Part shown: positions 9,096 through 18,027 of the stretch, piece after piece | How the letters are laid out: each line of letters opens with the position of its first letter | Numbering within the stretch: position 1 is the first letter of the stretch | DNA from: CBDHFF01 sp965262395 | GTDB lineage: Bacteria > Pseudomonadota > Alphaproteobacteria > Rickettsiales > Anaplasmataceae | Direction: 5' to 3' | DNA: 64,000 nucleotides | Assembly: GCA_965262395.1 (NCBI GenBank) | Contig: OZ253531.1 | Location: forward strand, 806,001-870,000 | Made by a program: the position numbers and the translations under genes | The notes under the pieces: model-generated | Told to the model about the DNA's origin: nothing | Databases searched by the model: none | Seen by the model: only the letters and a program-made list of their open reading frames with translations

Positions 9096-9659
9096 TCAGA
9101 TGTTTGATTCTTTATTTGTTTTTTTTAACACTTTGGATGAAACCTTGGTAACCTTCCATACCCATTCATCAGGTGTTAAAATCACTATGAATCTATTGCC
9201 TGCTTCATTGTCTTTTGTAGGCATTGTATTTACTTGAACTTTGAACCTAAAAGCACTCTTATCAAAAAAAGCGCTGTAAGTAATTTTTTTATCTGACGTA
9301 TCTGAATCTAATAAACCATCAATGCTTGTTAAGCCTGTGTTTTTTTCTGAATTTTCTTTTATTATTACTGCTACCACTTTGCAGATTAAATCAGGCGATA
9401 CAATATTATTAGTAATCGTTGGTATAACTAGTTTATCAATTATACTATCAATAATTTTATTATGTGTTTTTATACTGAAAATTCCATTGTCTGAAGCATA
9501 GCTTATTATCTCTTTTTCAACTGAATCCCAAACAACATAATCACCTATATCCTCACAGTCTCCACTATTTACTATATCATATATCTTATATAAGCTATAA
9601 TATGGATATGCTACATACAGCAATAATAAAGAAATAATAATATAAACATATCTGAACAC
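9096..9659 (-). CDS. DUF2939-like single-pass membrane protein
   Basis: A 187-residue protein with an N-terminal membrane helix (residues 5-20) followed by PYYSLYKIYDIVNSGD. This resembles the start of DUF2939 proteins, whose function is unknown. The C-terminus (PDEWVWKVTKV) also fits that family's closing strand. The region after the helix probably lies in the periplasm. It follows nadK by about 90 bp on the same strand and may be the last gene of that operon. Confidence 0.6.
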   Translation of the reverse strand: MFRYVYIIISLLLLYVAYPYYSLYKIYDIVNSGDCEDIGDYVVWDSVEKEIISYASDNGIFSIKTHNKIIDSIIDKLVIPTITNNIVSPDLICKVVAVIIKENSEKNTGLTSIDGLLDSDTSDKKITYSAFFDKSAFRFKVQVNTMPTKDNEAGNRFIVILTPDEWVWKVTKVSSKVLKKTNKESNI

Positions 9660-9752
9660 AGGCCACTCACTTATACAATAATTAAGCCATATGTATTATA
9701 TAATATATTTATACAGAAAACAAATTAAAATAAAATATATGCTATACAGCAT

Positions 9753-10589
9753 TTAAAAGGCAAATTGTTCTTTCAGTATTTTATCATCTAAAGTGTAATT
9801 GGCATTAAAGAGTAAATTTATTGATAGTGATGTATCTTTTTCTATTTCTATAAATTTTACATTTTCTATACCATGTGAATCATTTGCTACTGAAATAGGT
9901 CTTTTTAGTGTGTTTAATGCTTCAAGAGATACTATTGAGCTATCTCTTATAATTGTTCCCTTCCACTTTCTGGGTCTAAATGGACTTATTGGCACTATGG
10001 ATAGTAGATTAGAGGAGGAGGGTAATATAAATCCACCACCGGCAAGATTATATGCAGTGCTGCCCACTGGAGTGGATACTAAAATACCATCACAGACTAA
10101 TTGCTGCAGTCTAGTTACTCCATCTAAAGATATTTTTATATGCGTTGCCTGATGATTTGATCTTAAAACTGATATCTCATTAAAGGCATAACGAGTGTGT
10201 ACATTACCATCAGTGGTAGTTATTTTTGCTTTCAGAGGAAATAGTTTGACTGGTATTGAATCTTCAATTTTACTCAGCATATTTTTTCTGCTGAAATAAT
10301 TTAATAAGAAGCCTATGCTACCACAATTTATTCCATAAATTGGTACATTTTTTTCCTTAAATAACGTGCTATCTATATACTTATGTATTGTATCTAGCAT
10401 GAATCCATCGCCGCCAAAAATTACAATGATATCTATATCGCTATCTAAATCTGAAAAATCTTCATTTTTAGAGAAATCTAATTCATTGATAATTAAGCCT
10501 TCATGATAATAATTCTTTATGAAACAATCTGATATTGATTGTGCCTTAGCTTTCTTTGACGCTACGCAGCACACTCGTTTGTATTTCAT
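9753..10589 (-). CDS. nadK: NAD kinase
   Basis: NadK phosphorylates NAD+ to NADP+ in the cytosol. The 278-residue protein shows the GGDG motif at residues 59-62 (VIFGGDGFML), then GINCGSIGFLLN, then the NE-containing segment ending in HIKISLDG. It also has the strongly conserved LVCDGILVSTPVGSTAY. Length and motif order are normal. Its start overlaps the stop of the upstream TPR-like gene by one base, indicating translational coupling. Confidence 0.95.
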   Translation of the reverse strand: MKYKRVCCVASKKAKAQSISDCFIKNYYHEGLIINELDFSKNEDFSDLDSDIDIIVIFGGDGFMLDTIHKYIDSTLFKEKNVPIYGINCGSIGFLLNYFSRKNMLSKIEDSIPVKLFPLKAKITTTDGNVHTRYAFNEISVLRSNHQATHIKISLDGVTRLQQLVCDGILVSTPVGSTAYNLAGGGFILPSSSNLLSIVPISPFRPRKWKGTIIRDSSIVSLEALNTLKRPISVANDSHGIENVKFIEIEKDTSLSINLLFNANYTLDDKILKEQFAF

Positions 10590-11227
10590 TATCGTATGTC
10601 CTTCAGCGTATCTAATATTAAGGATACATAATTATATTGAGTTTCGCTTATGCCAATATCACCCTGGATATCTTCTAAAATTTTCTTTGCTTCCTTAAGC
10701 TTTCCAGATTTCATTATTTGTAATGCTTTGATTTCCATTATTGCCAAATTCATATATTTTGAATTAGATTCAATAGCATTTAAGTGATTTTTTTTAATAT
10801 TATCATCTGTAGAATTAAGAGCTAGATAAGCTCTGTTGTATTTTACTATATTCTGTATTATTTGATTTGTATCTTTAGATAGTGAAGCATAAATTTCCAA
10901 AGCTGCGCCATTATTGCCTTCGTTCGTATAAACCTTTGCCAGTTCTAAAGATGCTACACTATGATAAGGCGACAGAGTATTCTTCATTGTTTTTTGTAAT
11001 AACTCTTTTTTCTCATAATCTCCTACGTCATGATACAGCATGCCATAAAAAATATTACCAATTTGCTTGATTTCAGACTGCTGTTTTTCTATTAACCAAT
11101 TGCCTGATACAACGGCTATTATAATGATCAATATAGACACAATAGATATTAAACTGTATTTTTGTCCAGTGCTTAGGATTTTTTTCTTTCTGGCATCATA
11201 TTGCATATCTTTCAACATTGAGCTCAT
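10589..11227 (-). CDS. Membrane-anchored TPR-like protein (YfgM type)
   Basis: A 212-residue protein with a basic N-terminus, one membrane helix near residues 26-46, and helical repeats beyond. The pattern ASLELAKVYTNEGNNGAALEIY is a TPR-like helix pair. This layout matches the TPR_21/YfgM family, linked in E. coli to the SecYEG translocon and periplasmic chaperones. The role here is inferred from the family only. It is the first gene of a likely operon with nadK and the DUF2939-like gene. Confidence 0.6.
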   Translation of the reverse strand: MSSMLKDMQYDARKKKILSTGQKYSLISIVSILIIIIAVVSGNWLIEKQQSEIKQIGNIFYGMLYHDVGDYEKKELLQKTMKNTLSPYHSVASLELAKVYTNEGNNGAALEIYASLSKDTNQIIQNIVKYNRAYLALNSTDDNIKKNHLNAIESNSKYMNLAIMEIKALQIMKSGKLKEAKKILEDIQGDIGISETQYNYVSLILDTLKDIR

Positions 11228-11330
11228 TTTTTGATACCAAGAAAACAGAATTGGTAAAATATATAATTTATAGTATTGTTTGTAAAGATATTATTTGCTA
11301 ATATTGTGCCATACTGACTTAGAGTTAATT

Positions 11331-11765
11331 ATGCCTGATTTGCTTACGTGTGACTTAAATTCACTGGGGGTTGATGTGTTTGAAAGGGTTTGTTTGCATC
11401 TTGATTCTTTAGAAGATGTAATTATAACGCAGAATACAAAAATAGAAGACTTAAGTAAAATTAATGAGGATTCTCAGAAAAAATATTATAAATTGCTTCT
11501 TGAGCTAGGGGAGACTAAAGAGAAATTTGAGGCGTTAAAAAGAAAAGAAATTGTTGATGATATAGGCAATGAGGATAAAAATTTAAGTACTGTTTCAAGT
11601 GTAGAGTATGATATAAATAATAAAAATTGTGAGCAAGATGATTATAAAAAATTGGAACAAGAAGTGGTTGAAACTAAGAAAAAAAATACAATGATGAAAA
11701 TGATTTGTAAAGATATAAGGGCAGATATTGATGCTCTATATATGGATATAAAGAACGGAATATAA
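11331..11765 (+). CDS. Coiled-coil protein upstream of ZapA (ZauP-like)
   Basis: A 144-residue protein starting at ATG 11331; a TTG at 11295 would add 12 residues. It begins MPDLLTCDLNSLG, and after about residue 20 it is nearly all charged heptad-like coiled coil. In Caulobacter and other alphaproteobacteria, a coiled-coil protein (ZauP) encoded directly upstream of ZapA works with it to focus the Z-ring. Position, size and coiled-coil nature fit that role, but sequence identity of such proteins is low. It ends 22 bp before zapA. Confidence 0.55.
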   Translation: MPDLLTCDLNSLGVDVFERVCLHLDSLEDVIITQNTKIEDLSKINEDSQKKYYKLLLELGETKEKFEALKRKEIVDDIGNEDKNLSTVSSVEYDINNKNCEQDDYKKLEQEVVETKKKNTMMKMICKDIRADIDALYMDIKNGI

Positions 11766-11787
11766 GATTATAAATAGGTTTTTTGTT

Positions 11788-12168
11788 ATGGCTTTTGTGG
11801 ATATACGAATTAATGGAAGAAATTATAAGGTGAGATGTAATGATAATCAAGAAGAACACCTTCTATTTCTTGCATCTAAACTTAATGAGAAAGTTATGCA
11901 TTTGGCAAAATCTATTGATAATAGTACATCTGATCTATTGCTTATATTGCTTACTGCTTTACAGCTAGAAGATATTTCTTTAGAAAAATCTAAGGAAATA
12001 AAGTTTTTGAAGTCCAATCAAGATAAATTAAATAATAATAATGAGCTGATTAATATAAAAGATTTAGAATCTATGCTATATAAAATGGAAGAAGGATTTG
12101 TTAGTCGCATTGATAATATTGCAGATAAAGCATCAAAAATTATTGTACCAGAAGATGTCGAGAGTTAA
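11788..12168 (+). CDS. zapA: Cell division protein ZapA
   Basis: ZapA binds and bundles FtsZ filaments at midcell. The 126-residue protein starts with the family's beta-strand opening (VDIRINGRNYKVRC). It continues through the conserved LASKLNEKVMHLAK helix and a stretch rich in leucine (LLLILLTALQLED), then a C-terminal coiled coil. Length and order are typical. It is co-directional with the ZauP-like gene. Confidence 0.85.
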   Translation: MAFVDIRINGRNYKVRCNDNQEEHLLFLASKLNEKVMHLAKSIDNSTSDLLLILLTALQLEDISLEKSKEIKFLKSNQDKLNNNNELINIKDLESMLYKMEEGFVSRIDNIADKASKIIVPEDVES

Positions 12169-12733
12169 AAAATTTTTGAAATGTTCTTAGATATTTTCAT
12201 TATATGTTCTTAAATATTTTCATTATTGAGTAATTAAATAAATGTTTACAGAAGTTCTGGATAATTTCTTCTTAATAAAATTTAAAAGCGTATTTCAAGA
12301 AAATTGATTATAGAAAAAATCTTTAATAGTTTGATTTTTTGTATTAATAACGCCACATCTTTAAGTTGAAATGATAGTTTCTATTTTATGCAATATTCAC
12401 TTTTTTATTATGTAGTTTATCTAAGTGCTAATATCGTTGATAAGGTTACTATATAATTTTGGATCATTAAAAAAGAACTATTATCACGAATGTGTAATGT
12501 GCTCTTCAATATAATTAAAATGATTATTTTATAACTTGCTCTTAATATGATATATGTGAGTTAGCGGAAAAGAAATTGAGACATAAATAACAATTAGCGT
12601 ACTGTTGCTATAAAAATGATTATATATATGGATTAGCATCCAATGCATCATAGGAGCGCAGTACGCATCTTAAGTAAAAAACTAAAATACAAGATCCATA
12701 ATAACTATATATTTTGAATCTTGAATTAAATGA
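12169..12733. other. Long AT-rich intergenic region after zapA
   Basis: These 565 bp lie between convergent zapA and sodB and hold no credible coding frame. They contain an AT-rich stem-loop at 12314-12340 with a T-run, which might end zapA transcription. They also contain an 8-bp perfect stem (GCGTACTG/CAGTACGC) enclosing about 54 bases at 12597-12666, and a weak hairpin at 12690-12723. In many alphaproteobacteria the 6S RNA gene follows zapA, so an undetected small RNA is possible. Confidence 0.5.
12690..12723 (-). terminator. Weak terminator-like hairpin after sodB
   Basis: On the minus strand the arms CAAGAT and ATCTTG pair around a 22-base loop, 11 bases after the sodB stop, followed by a T-rich stretch ending in a T6 run. 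The stem is short, so the call is tentative. Confidence 0.3.
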
Positions 12734-13477
12734 TTAAGCAAATAAATTAGAAGAAGCTATCAATTTGTTGGCATTCTCCCAATTAACTACATTAAAGAAA
12801 TTGTCTATATATTTTGGTCTGGCGTTTCTGGAGTCAATATAATAAGCATGCTCCCAAACATCCATAACCAATAAAGGTTTCTCAGAAATGGGCATATCAG
12901 CATTACTGGTTCTTCGTATGGAGACTTCATTTCCTTCATCTATGAGCCATACCCAGCCACTTCCGAACAACGTAGCACCAGCTGCGGAGAATTTTTGCAC
13001 AAAATCGTCAAATGATTTGAATGATTTATTTATTTTCTCTGCAATAGCTCCTGTTGGTTTACTCCCGCCGTTTGGTGACATAGATTCCCAATAAAACGTG
13101 TGATTCCATATTTGGGCAGCATTGTTAAAAATATTTGTATATTCTTTTTTACCGTAAGATCTCTTGATAATCTCTAATAATGGTAAGCCTTCAAATTCAG
13201 TTCCAGGTAACAAGTTATTCAAATTTTTTGCATAGGTTTGATGATGCTTTCCGTAGTGATAATCTATGGTTTCTTCAGATATATGTGGACTTAAAGCATC
13301 TTTTGCGTATGGTAATTCTGGTACAGTTATCATAGTTAATTTACCCCCATTGTTTGTTTTATCTTGTTCATCTACATGAATAATTTTGTTCAATTTATGA
13401 AATGTATAAGCAGCAACAGAGACAACAGAAAACTTGAATAGCGATTTTAGAAGAAATCTCCTACTGATACGTCCCAT
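12734..13477 (-). CDS. sodB: Iron-type superoxide dismutase with Tat-like leader
   Basis: The enzyme converts superoxide to hydrogen peroxide and oxygen. The core starts near residue 49 (ITVPELPY) and has the metal ligands in HYGKHHQTY, IWNHTFYW and the signature DVWEHAYY. The AAQIWNH context favours iron. Unlike the usual ~195-residue enzyme, it carries about 48 extra N-terminal residues with SRRFLLK at 5-11, followed by a hydrophobic stretch. This is a close match to a twin-arginine export signal. An internal ATG at the core start has a G-rich stretch 10-14 bases upstream, so a cytosolic form is also possible. Periplasmic or surface defence against host superoxide is an inference. Confidence 0.9.
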   Translation of the reverse strand: MGRISRRFLLKSLFKFSVVSVAAYTFHKLNKIIHVDEQDKTNNGGKLTMITVPELPYAKDALSPHISEETIDYHYGKHHQTYAKNLNNLLPGTEFEGLPLLEIIKRSYGKKEYTNIFNNAAQIWNHTFYWESMSPNGGSKPTGAIAEKINKSFKSFDDFVQKFSAAGATLFGSGWVWLIDEGNEVSIRRTSNADMPISEKPLLVMDVWEHAYYIDSRNARPKYIDNFFNVVNWENANKLIASSNLFA

Positions 13478-13634
13478 TTCACAAAATTACCATATAAACT
13501 GTTAGTAACACAATATTGGATGATTATATAGTATAATTTCTTTCTTTCAACATATTAATTGAAAAATTTATTGTTTACTCATAAAGTATTTTTATTTTCT
13601 CATGATTTTTTATGAAATTTGATGTGGATATATA

Positions 13635-14276
13635 GTGCTTTCCTTTGATACTACAAACCAAGAGCTTTCTGTGATGATTTATCATAATTCAGATAATTTG
13701 TTTGAGAAGCATACCGCTACTCCTTTTAAACAAGCAGAAATGCTACTCCCTTATATTCAAGATTTGTTAATAGAGTCTGGATTATCTATGCCTGATTTGC
13801 ATACCTTAGTGGTCACAACTGGCCCTGGTAGTTTTACCGGAGTAAGAATAGGTTTATCAGCAGCAAAAGGAATTAAGCTAGCAACTGGTATTAGAGTATT
13901 AGGTGTAACATTATTAGAAGTTTTGGCTTATGCAATAAAAGGTAATAATGAGGACAATATAACGATAGTAAAAAATGCTCTTTATGATACCGTTTATTAT
14001 CAAGAATTCGATTTTAATATTAGGCCACTGAGCAAAGCAAAAGTAATAAAGAAAACTGATGTTTTCATCAAAGATGGATCTGTTTATACAGATTGTATAA
14101 ACGATATAAAATTACAGGACTCAGTAAAAATATATAACACTTTATCTAAGACCATAGCACATAATGCGTGTTTATTAGCTAATTATAAAATACAGAAAAA
14201 TATTGAATTTCATGATGATAAACCGTTCTATTTGAGATCCCTTAATATACAAAAAAAGCAAAAAAAGATAATTTGA
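13635..14276 (+). CDS. tsaB: tRNA threonylcarbamoyladenosine synthesis protein TsaB
   Basis: TsaB partners TsaD to make the t6A modification at position 37 of ANN-decoding tRNAs. The 213-residue protein opens with LSFDTTNQELSV (the family's LAIDTS opening) and contains the hallmark TTGPGSFTGVRIGLSAAKG. The start is GTG 13635; the frame is closed upstream by a stop at 13620, so no longer form exists. The C-terminal half is divergent, as is common in this family. It converges with the NDUFAF6-like gene with one base between the stops. Confidence 0.9.
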   Translation: MLSFDTTNQELSVMIYHNSDNLFEKHTATPFKQAEMLLPYIQDLLIESGLSMPDLHTLVVTTGPGSFTGVRIGLSAAKGIKLATGIRVLGVTLLEVLAYAIKGNNEDNITIVKNALYDTVYYQEFDFNIRPLSKAKVIKKTDVFIKDGSVYTDCINDIKLQDSVKIYNTLSKTIAHNACLLANYKIQKNIEFHDDKPFYLRSLNIQKKQKKII

Positions 14277-14277
14277 A

Positions 14278-15111
14278 CTATATTTTTCCAAAGATTGAAT
14301 TAAAAATAATTTTTAATTGTATATTCGTGGTTATTTGACCTGTGGTGGATTCATATATATTAAATTTGTTTCTTCGTATTCGTTTTAAATAAGAATCTGC
14401 GGCAGTAATAGGAAGTAATATTTTTCTTGTTAGAGAAGTATGGTGTTTCACCATAGATCTTGTTGTATCAATATAAAGTTCTGCGCGTTCTACTAATATT
14501 TTGACTATTTCTTGTAGCATAGTTTTGTATTTATTATCTATAATGTTATGAATTTCAATTCCAGATTCGTTTAATAAATCTTGTGGTAATAAAGTAAATC
14601 CCTGTTGTAGATGAAAAAACTCGCTTCTCAGTATGTTGGTTATATATAAGGCTATGCCTGCATGTTTTGTAAGTTCATCTGTATTATATTTGCAATGTTT
14701 AGCTATAATTAAGGTGATTTTAAGTATGATGCTTATTTTTTGTGCCGCTTCTTCAATTTCTTCAATGCTATTATGCTGATTTTTTTCTATATATTTATTA
14801 CAGATTTCAATGTAATTCAAAAATAAGTGCTTAGGTATAATGTTAACATTTATTATTTTTCTTAATTCATTTAAGATAGGATTATCCTGTGTGGCATAGG
14901 GTTGATTGTATATTTCTTGTATCTTATCATTCCACCATTGTAATCGTATTAATCGAACCATGGATTCTTTTGATATTCCTTGTATTTTACTTGTCTCTAT
15001 ATAAAAAGAGTATAATGGGAAAACTTCATTTTGAAATGATTTTGGTAGCATTAAGGATGAGATGAATCTGTCTCTATCGCATGTTTTAACTTTTTGTATG
15101 CAGTATTCCAT
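14278..15111 (-). CDS. Squalene/phytoene synthase family protein, NDUFAF6-like
   Basis: The 277-residue protein has the isoprenoid-synthase fold pattern of the squalene/phytoene synthase family. It matches the NDUFAF6 branch best: DRFISSLMLPKSF, then LYSFYIETSKIQ, then RLIRLQWWNDKIQEIY. In true prenyl synthases two Asp-rich motifs bind substrate magnesium; here the first is replaced (YIETSKI). It is therefore probably not a terpene enzyme. In mitochondria NDUFAF6 helps assemble complex I. A similar membrane-assembly role here is an inference. Confidence 0.75.
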   Translation of the reverse strand: MEYCIQKVKTCDRDRFISSLMLPKSFQNEVFPLYSFYIETSKIQGISKESMVRLIRLQWWNDKIQEIYNQPYATQDNPILNELRKIINVNIIPKHLFLNYIEICNKYIEKNQHNSIEEIEEAAQKISIILKITLIIAKHCKYNTDELTKHAGIALYITNILRSEFFHLQQGFTLLPQDLLNESGIEIHNIIDNKYKTMLQEIVKILVERAELYIDTTRSMVKHHTSLTRKILLPITAADSYLKRIRRNKFNIYESTTGQITTNIQLKIIFNSIFGKI

Positions 15112-15320
15112 TTGTAATATTAATTATATTGTGTGCAATTAAAGCACATGAGGTTATTTGTAGAAAGGATTAAATTTATTTATACTGCATAGTTTTCATA
15201 TAAGCATTTGATATTATGTTTTATTTGTATCATTTGTTGTCAATCACAGGCGATATTTTAGCCTTATAATAGTTAACGTGATGTGTTCATTGTTTTGTTT
15301 GAGGGTTGTATATAAGAGCA

Positions 15321-15833
15321 ATGTATGATAGAATTTCCTCTATTGTAACTTCTTTGGTAGTGTTTATGTTATCTGCTTTAGTGCTTAGTGTTATTTTAGG
15401 ATCTACGGATATTAATGCTCTTAACGGAGAGGGGTTCGCTTCGAATTATGTTGATGGAATAGAAATTGCCAATGCTGGTGAATTAATAACCAATATTAAT
15501 AATGACCAAGAGCATGGAGCTCCTAATTTAGGAAAAAAAGAATGTAGTAAATGCGTTCTTGATAGCATAACAAAATCTTATTTAACTGATTTAAGTAGCG
15601 GTGATATCTCTAAATGTTTTGAATCCAATAGAAGCAAGAGTGGAGATACTATTGTTCTAGATAATCATGGCTTAGTAGAGTGTATTAACAATAAGGTTCT
15701 TGATAACCATAATAGTTATGCAGCTAAGCGTTTTTTAGAAGGTTGCCAAGAAAGTTGTGACTTAATGTCTTCCTCTGTTAAACCAGAAGATAGTGAAGAA
15801 GGCGATGATGGCTATCATAAAGAAGCTCATTAG
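15321..15833 (+). CDS. Secreted or anchored cysteine-containing protein, unknown
   Basis: About 170 residues from ATG 15321; a TTG at 15306 would add five. A hydrophobic segment (VTSLVVFMLSALVLSVIL) near the N-terminus could be a signal or anchor. The rest has six cysteines, including CSKC and a CQESC pair, suggesting disulphides in the periplasm. The acidic tail ends DSEEGDDGYHKEAH. I recognise no family. It stands alone, upstream of a tandem-repeat region. Confidence 0.5.
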   Translation: MYDRISSIVTSLVVFMLSALVLSVILGSTDINALNGEGFASNYVDGIEIANAGELITNINNDQEHGAPNLGKKECSKCVLDSITKSYLTDLSSGDISKCFESNRSKSGDTIVLDNHGLVECINNKVLDNHNSYAAKRFLEGCQESCDLMSSSVKPEDSEEGDDGYHKEAH

Positions 15834-16192
15834 TTATAATATTTGAGTTTTGATTCGGATTGCATAAGAGGTGCGTCTGAGATTATTAGATAACTGGCTG
15901 ATTTCTTGATTTTATGTTGCAGCGATATTTGTGTGATGCCTATAATCCTAGGCATTCAATAAGTATTGATTTAATAGTTGAACTTCCTGCAGCATCTTTG
16001 TTGGTATATTCTTATAATTATTTTCTCTTACAGTATATCTGCTGAGGTATTTAGAGGTTGAATTGAACTTCCTGCAGCATCTTTGTTGATATATTCTTAT
16101 AATTATTTTCTCTTACAGCATATTGGGCTGAGATATTTGAAGGTTGAGTTGAACGTCCTGCGGCATCTTTGTGGGTTGATGTCTTTTTGTAA
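15834..16192. other. Intergenic region occupied by tandem repeats
   Basis: These 359 bp between the cysteine-containing protein and pilT are largely filled by an 85-bp tandem repeat (separate entry). No coding frame is supported: the short frame reading across the repeat is closed and has no recognisable product. Confidence 0.6.
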
Positions 16193-16200
16193 TTATTCTT
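15978..16200. repeat. 85-86 bp tandem repeat running into the pilT 3' end
   Basis: AACTTCCTGCAGCATCTTTG starts at 15981 and 16066, and a diverged form (AACGTCCTGCGGCATCTTTG) starts at 16152. This gives periods of 85 and 86 bp. The first two copies are nearly identical. The third is more diverged, and its tail overlaps the last codons of pilT. This suggests the array grew by copying sequence that includes the pilT end. Confidence 0.85.
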
Positions 16201-17224
16201 TGTCTACCACTTGCGAATTAGCTTTATATACTTCTTCGGATATTATACCATTTGTAAATAATTCCTTTATTGAATCCTTCATTAATTTATTCCCACTGCT
16301 ACTGCCGATCTGCATCATTGAGTATATTTGAGGTATTTTATGTTCTCTGATTAGGTTTTTTATTGCTGAATTTAAGATCAATATTTCATGTGCTGCAATT
16401 CTTTTTTTATCTGTGGTTTCTAATAATGTTTGGCAAACTATGGCTTGTAGTGAATTTGCAAGCATTGAAATAACCATTGACTGAGACTCACCAGGAAATA
16501 CATCTACAATCCTGTCTATTGTGGAGGGTGCGGAGTTGGTGTGTAATGTACCAAGTACTAAATGTCCAGTTTCTGCAGCTGTTATAGCGGCTTCTATCGT
16601 TTCTATATCTCTTAATTCGCCCACTAATATTACGTCTGGATCTTCTCTCAATGAGGATTTCAGTGCTCGTGCAAATGATTTAGTATGTGGTCCAACTTCA
16701 CGTTGACTAATAATGGATTTTTTTGCCGTATATACATATTCTATAGGATCTTCAATAGTGATTATATGATAAGGATTGGTCGCATTGATGTGATCAACAA
16801 TTGCTGCTAATGTAGTGGATTTTCCGCTCCCTGTTGAGCCAGTGACTAAAATAAGTCCTTTTTTTAATGTTGCTAATGATTGTATAGCACCTGGTAAATT
16901 TAGTTCATCCATAGATCTAATAGTGTTGTTTATTACACGAATAGAAAATGAATCGCCGTTCCGAGTATTGAAAGCATTTACTCTAAATCTATTGTTCAAC
17001 TTTGATATTGAAAAATCTAGCTCTAATTCTTGATCATATATATGCATAAGGTCTTTAGGTATAATATATTCTTTAATTTCCTTCATTGATTCTGCAGATA
17101 ATTTATCCATTTGCATTTTTATTATTTTGCCATTGATTCTTAGTGCTGGAGCATGGCCAATAGATAAATGTATATCTGAAGCATTATAGCTTATTGAGGA
17201 CTGCAAAATATTTTCTATGACCAT
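16193..17224 (-). CDS. pilT: Type IV pilus retraction ATPase PilT
   Basis: PilT is the hexameric ATPase that retracts type IV pili, driving twitching and DNA uptake. The 343-residue protein begins with the PilT N-terminal domain (NASDIHLSIGHAPALRINGK). The RecA-like core has Walker A GSTGSGKST, the ITIEDPIEYV Asp box, Walker B DPDVILVGELRD and the His box GTLHTNSAPSTIDRIVDVFP. The C-terminus keeps AIKNLIREHKIPQIYSMMQ. No other pilus gene is nearby, so whether a full pilus exists must be judged from the rest of the genome. Confidence 0.93.
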   Translation of the reverse strand: MVIENILQSSISYNASDIHLSIGHAPALRINGKIIKMQMDKLSAESMKEIKEYIIPKDLMHIYDQELELDFSISKLNNRFRVNAFNTRNGDSFSIRVINNTIRSMDELNLPGAIQSLATLKKGLILVTGSTGSGKSTTLAAIVDHINATNPYHIITIEDPIEYVYTAKKSIISQREVGPHTKSFARALKSSLREDPDVILVGELRDIETIEAAITAAETGHLVLGTLHTNSAPSTIDRIVDVFPGESQSMVISMLANSLQAIVCQTLLETTDKKRIAAHEILILNSAIKNLIREHKIPQIYSMMQIGSSSGNKLMKDSIKELFTNGIISEEVYKANSQVVDKE

Positions 17225-17513
17225 TGATCTAATCCGTATTAATAATTAATTCATGAAGAATACATATTTAATATTAATTATTTATATAAATAACTTTGAT
17301 ATATTACCTTCCAATTTGGGTAATTAATTTTTTATATTATGTGTATTTTTATAAATTTTGAAGAATTATTAGCATTGTATTAAGGATATTTTTGCGTGCG
17401 TGATTAATATAATATCAAAATTATCATTTACTTTATTAAAATTTTAATTTGCATATTATTGATAGTTATGCTATTTAGGTTGTTATCTAAATTAGATTTT
17501 TTGAGGAGAATTT

Positions 17514-17828
17514 ATGTTCTTTACTGATGCATTTGCTGATGTTGTGGATAATGCAGATCCTACTGCGGGTAGTACCTTATTAAGTTTTGCACCTTTAGTA
17601 ATAATCTTTATAATATTTTATTTCTTTGCTATAAGGCCGCAACAGAAGAAAATGAAAGACCATAGTGGTATGGTGGAATCTATCGCCAGAGGTGATAGAG
17701 TCGTAACTAGTGGTGGTATTGTTGGCAAAATTACCAAGGTTGATAATGACAAACAGATATTTTCTATAGAAATTTCTGATGGTGTTGAAATAAAATTACA
17801 GAAATCTTATGTAGTAAGCAAAGAATAA
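17514..17828 (+). CDS. yajC: Preprotein translocase subunit YajC
   Basis: YajC joins SecD and SecF at the SecYEG channel in the inner membrane. The 104-residue protein has one helix around residues 23-43, then the signature FAIRPQQKKMKDH, then the SH3-like cytoplasmic domain with GDRVVTSGGIVGKI. GAGGAG lies a few bases before ATG 17514. Length is normal. secD and secF do not follow; a tRNA-Thr gene is next. Confidence 0.93.
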   Translation: MFFTDAFADVVDNADPTAGSTLLSFAPLVIIFIIFYFFAIRPQQKKMKDHSGMVESIARGDRVVTSGGIVGKITKVDNDKQIFSIEISDGVEIKLQKSYVVSKE

Positions 17829-17899
17829 GAAAAATAATTTTACTATGTTGCATAATTAGTATTGTAATTGTTATTTTGTTCGTTATAATGGATGCCGTA

Positions 17900-17973
17900 G
17901 CCAGCTTAGCTCAACTTGGTAGAGCAACTGATTTGTAATCAGTAGGTTGTCAGTTCAAGTCCGACAGCTGGCA
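17900..17973 (+). tRNA. tRNA-Thr (anticodon TGT)
   Basis: The 74-base cloverleaf has acceptor arms GCCAGCT/AGCTGGC, a D-arm with GCTC/GAGC, an anticodon stem ACTGA/TCAGT with loop TTTGTAA (anticodon TGT), and a T-arm containing TTCAAGT with one mismatch. The 3' CCA is not encoded, unlike the other tRNAs in this window. Confidence 0.93.
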
Positions 17974-18027
17974 CTGTCTCCTGTGTTTTCTTTCATTATT
18001 ATTATTTATTATTTTTTGACGGTATTC

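Noticed and set aside
17947..18027. Upstream extension of triosephosphate isomerase
   Set aside because: The frame is open but runs into the tRNA-Thr gene, and the protein family starts at the GTG at 18028.
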